Source: DASTQL01 sp035462845 (lineage in GTDB: Bacteria; Actinomycetota; Actinomycetes; Jiangellales; Jiangellaceae). Taken from it: a stretch of DNA of 8,912 bases. The stretch covers positions 1 to 8,912 of the forward strand of contig DATHTV010000245.1 in the NCBI GenBank assembly GCA_035462845.1, written 5' to 3'. The notes beneath the pieces were generated by a model. It worked only from the letters and a program-made list of their open reading frames with translations, searched no databases and had not been told where the DNA came from. The position numbers and the translations under genes are program-made. The stretch's first letter is position 1. Every line of letters begins with the position of its first letter. Below, one piece after another: positions 5,126 through 8,912 of the stretch.

Positions 5126-5692
5126 GTGCCCAGCGCCCCCACCCTGCGTACGCAACGGCTGGTCCTGCGCGCCTGGCGCGAGGAGGACCGTGCTCCCCTC
5201 GCCGAAATGAGCGCCCACGCCGTCGTGATGGAGCACTACCCGGAGACGTGGGGCCGGTGCCGCAGCGACGCCTTCGTCGACCGGATCGCCGCCGTCTGGG
5301 CGGAGCACGGGTACGGCCTGTGGGCGCTCGAGCGCCAGGACACCGGCGATTTCATCGGGTACACCGGGCTGTGGCCGGCCGAGTTCGAGGCGCCGTTCAC
5401 TCCGGCGGTCGAGGTCGGGTGGCGGCTCGCGGCCGCCCACTGGGGGCAGGGGTTCGCCACCGAGGCCGCCCGCGCCGCCCGCTCGTACGGCTTCGACGTG
5501 GTGGGCCTCGCCGAGATCGTGTCGTTCACGGCCGAGCGGAACGTCCGCTCGTGGCGGGTGATGGAGCGGCTCGGCATGCAGCGCGAGGCCACCGGCGACT
5601 TCGACCACCCGCGCGTGCCGGTCGGGCACCCGACGCGGCGGCACCGCCTCTACCGGCTGCACCGTCCCCCTGGCGACGCTCCGGAGGGGTGA
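5126..5692 (+). CDS. GNAT-family N-acetyltransferase (RimJ/RimL type)
   Basis: A 188-residue acetyl-CoA-dependent N-acetyltransferase of the Acetyltransf_3 (RimJ/RimL-like) group. It begins with the usual TLRTQRLVLRAWREEDRAPL (6-25). Strand beta-4 and the pyrophosphate-binding loop are VEVGWRLAAAHWGQGFATEA (95-114), with W-G-Q-G-F-A as the acetyl-CoA loop. ERNVRSWRVMERLGM (137-151) is motif B, whose N139/S142 region contacts CoA. The C-terminal DFDHPRVP...RRHRLYRL is typical of an actinobacterial subgroup of unknown substrate. GTG 5126 is chosen from the family N-terminus and the TAGGAT box; an ATG at 5084 has GGAGG only 2 nt upstream, too close. It may acetylate a protein N-terminus, amine or antibiotic; sequence does not tell. 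Co-directional with the following MDR gene, 30 bp apart. Confidence 0.9.
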   Translation: MPSAPTLRTQRLVLRAWREEDRAPLAEMSAHAVVMEHYPETWGRCRSDAFVDRIAAVWAEHGYGLWALERQDTGDFIGYTGLWPAEFEAPFTPAVEVGWRLAAAHWGQGFATEAARAARSYGFDVVGLAEIVSFTAERNVRSWRVMERLGMQREATGDFDHPRVPVGHPTRRHRLYRLHRPPGDAPEG

Positions 5693-5709
5693 CGCGAGCG
5701 CCGGTGGGG

Positions 5710-5715
5710 CAGGCT
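5710..5715 (+). promoter_or_regulatory. candidate -10 box for the MDR oxidoreductase gene
   Basis: CAGGCT lies 7 nt before ATG 5723, in the same position as the TAGGAT of the preceding gene. There is no Shine-Dalgarno just before this ATG (GCCGCGC), so a private leaderless promoter is plausible even though the gene is only 30 bp behind its neighbour. First base deviates from TANNNT. Confidence 0.35.
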
Positions 5716-5722
5716 GCCGCGC

Positions 5723-6646
5723 ATGAAGGCGATCGCGATCCAGCAGTACGGCGGCCCCGACGTCCTCGAGCTCACCGAGGTCCCCGACCCGCCGGTCGGC
5801 CCGGACATGGTCCTGGTCCGGGTGCGGGCCGCGGGGGTCAACCCGGTCGACGCCAAGGTGCGGCAGGGCTACCTCGACGGCGCGTGGCCGGCCCACTTCC
5901 CGCTCGTCCCGGGCTGGGACGTCGCCGGCACCGTCGAGGCGGTCGGTCCCGGCGTGTGGGAGTACGCGCCGGGCGACGAGGTCATGGGCTACGTCCGCAA
6001 GGACCACGTGCAGGGCGGGACGTACGCGGCGCTCGTCGTCTCCCCGGTCCGGTGCCTGGCGACCAAGCCGGCCTCGATGTCCTGGGCCGAGGCGGCCGGG
6101 CTGCCGCTCGTGGGGCTCACCGCCCATCAAGCATTCAAGGCCGCGCAGGCCAACGGCGACGACACCGTGCTCGTGCACGCCGCCGTGGGCGGGGTCGGCC
6201 ACGTCGCGGTCCAGCTCGCGGTTGCCCTCGGCGCTCGAGTGATCGGCACGGCCAGCGAACGCAACCACGACCTGCTGCGCGATCTGGGCGCCGAGCCCGT
6301 GGCGTACGGCGAGGGACTGGTCGGGCGTGTCCGCGAGCTGGCGCCGGCCGGCGTGGACGTCGTGCTCGACACCGTGGGCGGCGACGCGCTGGAGGCATCC
6401 GCGGAACTCGTCCGCGACACAGAGCGGCTGGTGTCCATCACCGACGCAGCCCGGGTGGCCGAGCTCGGCGGCCGGTACGTCTTCGTCCGCCCCGACCGGG
6501 ACGACCTCGCCGCCCTGGGGGCGCAGGTCGAGACCGGCCGGCTCCGGGTCGTCGTCCAGCAGACCTTCCCGCTGGCCGACGCCGCCGAGGCCCAGGCCCT
6601 GGTGGGGGAGGGACACGTCGCGGGCAAGATCGTGCTCGAGGTGTGA
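5723..6646 (+). CDS. NADP-dependent quinone oxidoreductase-like MDR protein
   Basis: A 307-residue member of the zinc-free quinone oxidoreductase (zeta-crystallin-like) branch of the medium-chain dehydrogenase/reductase superfamily. It opens MKAIAIQQYGGPDVLEL, followed by the GroES-like domain with VRAAGVNPVDAKVRQG (34-49) and PLVPGWDVAGTVEAVGPGV (60-78). The Rossmann cofactor motif is AAVGGVGHVAVQLA (153-166), with the basic GTASERN segment (175-181) suiting NADPH. The structural-zinc Cys cluster of alcohol dehydrogenases is absent; only Cys111 is seen, so a two-electron reductase of quinones or enones is likely. The C-terminus (FPLADAAEAQALVGEGHVAGKIVLEV) is family-typical and complete. Possibly co-transcribed with the GNAT gene. 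Its stop lies 3 bp from the stop of the opposing AarF-like gene. Confidence 0.93.
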   Translation: MKAIAIQQYGGPDVLELTEVPDPPVGPDMVLVRVRAAGVNPVDAKVRQGYLDGAWPAHFPLVPGWDVAGTVEAVGPGVWEYAPGDEVMGYVRKDHVQGGTYAALVVSPVRCLATKPASMSWAEAAGLPLVGLTAHQAFKAAQANGDDTVLVHAAVGGVGHVAVQLAVALGARVIGTASERNHDLLRDLGAEPVAYGEGLVGRVRELAPAGVDVVLDTVGGDALEASAELVRDTERLVSITDAARVAELGGRYVFVRPDRDDLAALGAQVETGRLRVVVQQTFPLADAAEAQALVGEGHVAGKIVLEV

Positions 6647-6649
6647 CCG

Positions 6650-7984
6650 CTAGGTCGACGTGCGGGGGGACGGAACCGGGTCGAACCCGGGCAGCCACCG
6701 CCGGAGCTCCGTCCGTACGGGGACGGTGGCCCCGAGCTGGCAGAGGACGCCCACGACGCCCAGCCACACCCGGTGGGTGAACAGGTGCTCGGCCGGCAGG
6801 TCGAGACGCAGCGCGACGGCGAAGTCCGGGTCGCGCGGGTCGCCCAGCCGGCCGAACTGGCCGCGCAGCCACTCCCGCGAGTAGGTGAACACCTCGTGCC
6901 GGGCGGGCTCGCTGAACGGCGCGAGGTAGTCGACCAGCTTGCGCGCGTCGACCGTCACGCCCGGCCGGACGAAGCCCTCCTCCCGCAGGCCGCGCTCCAC
7001 GTGAGCCGGGTCGCCGCTGAGCAGGACCGTGATCAGCCGGCCGAAGGTCGGCGGCATCCCTCCCGGCAGCCGCAGCGCAGAGCCGAAGTCGAGCACGCCC
7101 AACGCCCCGTGCGGGGTGAGCCGGAAGTTGCCGGGGTGCGGATCGGTGTGCAGCAGCCCTGCTCGCTCCGGACCGGACAGCAGGAATCGCTGGTAGAGCA
7201 GGCCGACCCGGTCCCGGGTCGCCGGCTCGGCGTCGCCCAGGCGCGCTATCGGCACCCCGTCCAGCCAGCTGCTCACCAGGACCCGCGACGTCGCCTCCAG
7301 CACCTGCGGCACCTCGACGTCGGGGTCGTCGGCGTACGCGGCGGCGAACGCTGCCTGGGTGGCGCCCTCCCGGCGGTAATCGAGCTCCTCCACCAGCCGG
7401 GTGCGCAGCTCGGCCACGAGCGGGGGCAGGGTCATGCCGCGCGCGACCAGGGCGGCCAGCCGGGTGGCGACCGACACCGCCCGCAGGTCGGCGGCCAGCG
7501 CTTCGCGCACCCCGGGGTACTGCACCTTGACCGCGACGGCTCGCCCGTCGGCCCACACCCCCCGGTGCACCTGCCCCAGCGACGCCGCGGCAGCTGCCAC
7601 CTCGTCGAGCGCGCGGAACCGCCGGCGCCAGCCCGGGCCGAGCTCGGCGGCGAGCACGGGCTCCACCTCGGCGAAGGGCAGCCCTCGGTTGCCCTCCTGC
7701 AACGACACCAGCGCCTCCCGCCAGGACGCCTCCGGGTCGGCCGGGAAGAGCATCTCCACGGTCGAGAGCAGCTGGCCCGCCTTGAGCGCCCCGCCCTTGA
7801 GCTCGCCCAGGACGCGGCGGGCGTGCGCCGCGTTGGCCCGGCGGACCTCCTGCCGGACGACCTCCGGGTCGGCACCGGCCAGCCGGCGCGCCGCCCCGGC
7901 GGCCGAGCGCCCCGCGGCTGCGGCGGGCAGCACCGCCAGCCGGACGGTGCGGGCCAGACCTCCGGTGGTGAGGCCGTCGCTCAT
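6650..7984 (-). CDS. ABC1/AarF (UbiB/ADCK)-family atypical kinase
   Basis: A 444-residue ABC1-family protein kinase-like protein; relatives (UbiB, COQ8/ADCK) support isoprenoid-quinone biosynthesis, with ATPase rather than classical protein kinase activity. All hallmarks are present: KAGQ (68-71, the KxGQ that occludes the active site), Ala-rich loop AAAASLGQVH (131-140) replacing the Gly loop, AVKVQ (151-155) with the ATP-contacting Lys153, EELDYRREG (199-207), catalytic HTDPHPGN (279-286) and metal-binding DFG (299-301). It lacks obvious C-terminal transmembrane helices; the hydrophobic WLGVVGVLCQLG (407-418) may be peripheral. The ATG (7982-7984) overlaps the upstream pgm stop as ATGA, so translation is likely coupled; no good Shine-Dalgarno precedes it. 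Actinobacteria use menaquinone, so a direct ubiquinone role is not expected; its target here is unknown. Confidence 0.92.
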   Translation of the reverse strand: MSDGLTTGGLARTVRLAVLPAAAAGRSAAGAARRLAGADPEVVRQEVRRANAAHARRVLGELKGGALKAGQLLSTVEMLFPADPEASWREALVSLQEGNRGLPFAEVEPVLAAELGPGWRRRFRALDEVAAAAASLGQVHRGVWADGRAVAVKVQYPGVREALAADLRAVSVATRLAALVARGMTLPPLVAELRTRLVEELDYRREGATQAAFAAAYADDPDVEVPQVLEATSRVLVSSWLDGVPIARLGDAEPATRDRVGLLYQRFLLSGPERAGLLHTDPHPGNFRLTPHGALGVLDFGSALRLPGGMPPTFGRLITVLLSGDPAHVERGLREEGFVRPGVTVDARKLVDYLAPFSEPARHEVFTYSREWLRGQFGRLGDPRDPDFAVALRLDLPAEHLFTHRVWLGVVGVLCQLGATVPVRTELRRWLPGFDPVPSPRTST

Positions 7985-8912
7985 CCGCCCGCGAGCGCCG
8001 CCCCGACGACGTCCTGCGCCTCCTCCTGGATCCGGGCGAGGTGCTCGGGGCCGCGGAAGCTCTCCGCGTACACCTTGTAGACGTCCTCGGTGCCGGACGG
8101 GCGGGCGGCGAACCACCCCGACTCGGTGGTGACCTTGAGCCCGCCGAGAGCGGCTCCGTTGCCCGGGGCGGCGGTGAGCCGGTCGGTGATCGGCTCGCCG
8201 GCGAGCGCGGTGGCCGTCACCGCCTCGGGCGAGAGCTTCCCGAGCACCGCCTTCTGCTCGCGGGTGGCGGCCACGTCGGTCCGCGCGTACGCGGGCTCGC
8301 CGAAGCGCGCCGTGAGGTCGCGGTAGTGCTCGCTGGGGGTGCGGCCGGTGACCGCGGTGATCTCCGAGGCGAGCAGCGCGAGCAGGATGCCGTCCTTGTC
8401 GGTGGTCCAGGTCGACCCGTCCCGCCGCAGGAACGAGGCGCCCGCGCTCTCCTCGCCGCCGAACCCGACGCTGCCGTCGAGCAGACCCGGCACGAACCAC
8501 TTGAAGCCGACGGGCACCTCGACCAGCCGCCGCCCCAGGTCCTGAGCGACCCGATCGATCATCGACGAGCTCACCAGCGTCTTGCCGACGGCGGCGTCCG
8601 CGGGCCAGCCGTCGCGGTGCGCGTACAGGTAGGAGATCGCGACGGCCAGGAAGTGGTTGGGGTTCATCAGGCCCGCGTCGGGGGTGACGACGCCGTGCCG
8701 GTCGGCGTCCGCGTCGTTGCCGGTGGCGACCTGGTACGACTCGCGCTGGGCGACCAGCGACGCCATCGCGTACGGGGAGGAGCAGGCCATCCGGATCTTG
8801 CCGTCCCAGTCCAGGGTCATGAACCGGACCGTGCCGTCCACGAGCGGGTTGACCACCGTGAGGTCGAGGCCGTGCCGGTCGGCGATGGCGGCCCAGTAGT
8901 CGACGCTGGCAC
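7981..8912 (-). CDS. pgm: phosphoglucomutase (3' part; 5' end off right edge)
   Basis: Alpha-D-glucose phosphate-specific phosphoglucomutase (E. coli Pgm type), interconverting glucose 1-phosphate and glucose 6-phosphate at the entry to glycogen, trehalose and cell-envelope sugar synthesis. 309 C-terminal codons of a family ~545 long are visible, opening with ASVDYWAAIADRHG. The metal loop is DADADRHG, the sugar-binding loop GGEESAGASF, and the phosphate-binding loop of the last domain RPSGTEDVYKVY. MNPNHFLAVAISYL and KTLVSSSMIDRVAQDLGRRL match closely conserved blocks of E. coli Pgm. The phosphoserine domain lies beyond the right edge. The stop codon (7981-7983) shares bases with the start of the AarF-like gene in an ATGA, making a translationally linked pair whose shared role is not obvious. 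Confidence 0.96.
   Translation of the reverse strand, partial: ASVDYWAAIADRHGLDLTVVNPLVDGTVRFMTLDWDGKIRMACSSPYAMASLVAQRESYQVATGNDADADRHGVVTPDAGLMNPNHFLAVAISYLYAHRDGWPADAAVGKTLVSSSMIDRVAQDLGRRLVEVPVGFKWFVPGLLDGSVGFGGEESAGASFLRRDGSTWTTDKDGILLALLASEITAVTGRTPSEHYRDLTARFGEPAYARTDVAATREQKAVLGKLSPEAVTATALAGEPITDRLTAAPGNGAALGGLKVTTESGWFAARPSGTEDVYKVYAESFRGPEHLARIQEEAQDVVGAALAGG

Noticed and set aside
4948..6780. 610-codon rightward open frame across the acetyltransferase and MDR genes
   Set aside because: Arg/Gly/Pro-rich low-complexity translation in another frame of two well-supported genes, with no motif.
6773..8080. 435-codon rightward open frame over the AarF-like gene
   Set aside because: Antisense shadow of a gene carrying every ABC1 motif.

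Overview
The window comes from a high-GC actinobacterium (Actinomycetota). GC-rich codon third positions, GTG starts, starts lacking a good Shine-Dalgarno but preceded at 6-8 nt by an -ANNNT -10 element, a single-polypeptide eukaryote/poxvirus-type topoisomerase IB, and tRNAs with encoded CCA all fit. I cannot assign a genus from the sequence alone. Coding density is very high and no gene-free stretch exceeds about 130 bp. I found no insertion sequence, integrase, prophage gene, CRISPR array, toxin-antitoxin or defence gene.

Layout, left to right. (1) The first ~815 bp hold the start of a leftward DNA topoisomerase IB gene whose 3' end, including the catalytic Tyr, lies off the left edge. (2) A rightward tRNA pair follows, tRNA-Asn(GTT) and a CAT-anticodon tRNA (Met or Ile2), with a perfect 12-bp hairpin between them. 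(3) Next is rightward trmO, a small tRNA t6A methyltransferase; both neighbouring tRNAs belong to the t6A37 class. (4) A divergent cassette covers 1707-4575. Leftward are an alpha/beta hydrolase and a class A FAD monooxygenase, translationally coupled by a GTGA overlap. Rightward is an HxlR-type regulator with an extra C-terminal domain. Their shared 110-bp promoter region contains a perfect inverted repeat, GTTCGAA-C-TTCGAAC, a strong candidate operator. (5) A small LapA/DUF1049 two-helix membrane protein is transcribed leftward, with a 9-residue tandem repeat in its Pro-rich tail. (6) Rightward follow a RimJ/RimL-type GNAT acetyltransferase and a zinc-free quinone-oxidoreductase-like MDR enzyme. 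(7) On the left strand at the right end are phosphoglucomutase (5' end off the window) and an ABC1/AarF-family atypical kinase, fused by an ATGA stop/start overlap.

Most of the window is ordinary chromosomal housekeeping and accessory metabolism. The part most likely to be a discrete functional unit is the regulator/hydrolase/monooxygenase cassette, which looks like an inducible module for oxidising and hydrolysing a small molecule such as an aromatic compound, antibiotic or secondary metabolite; the substrate cannot be read from sequence. I see no clear evidence of a wholly new system.
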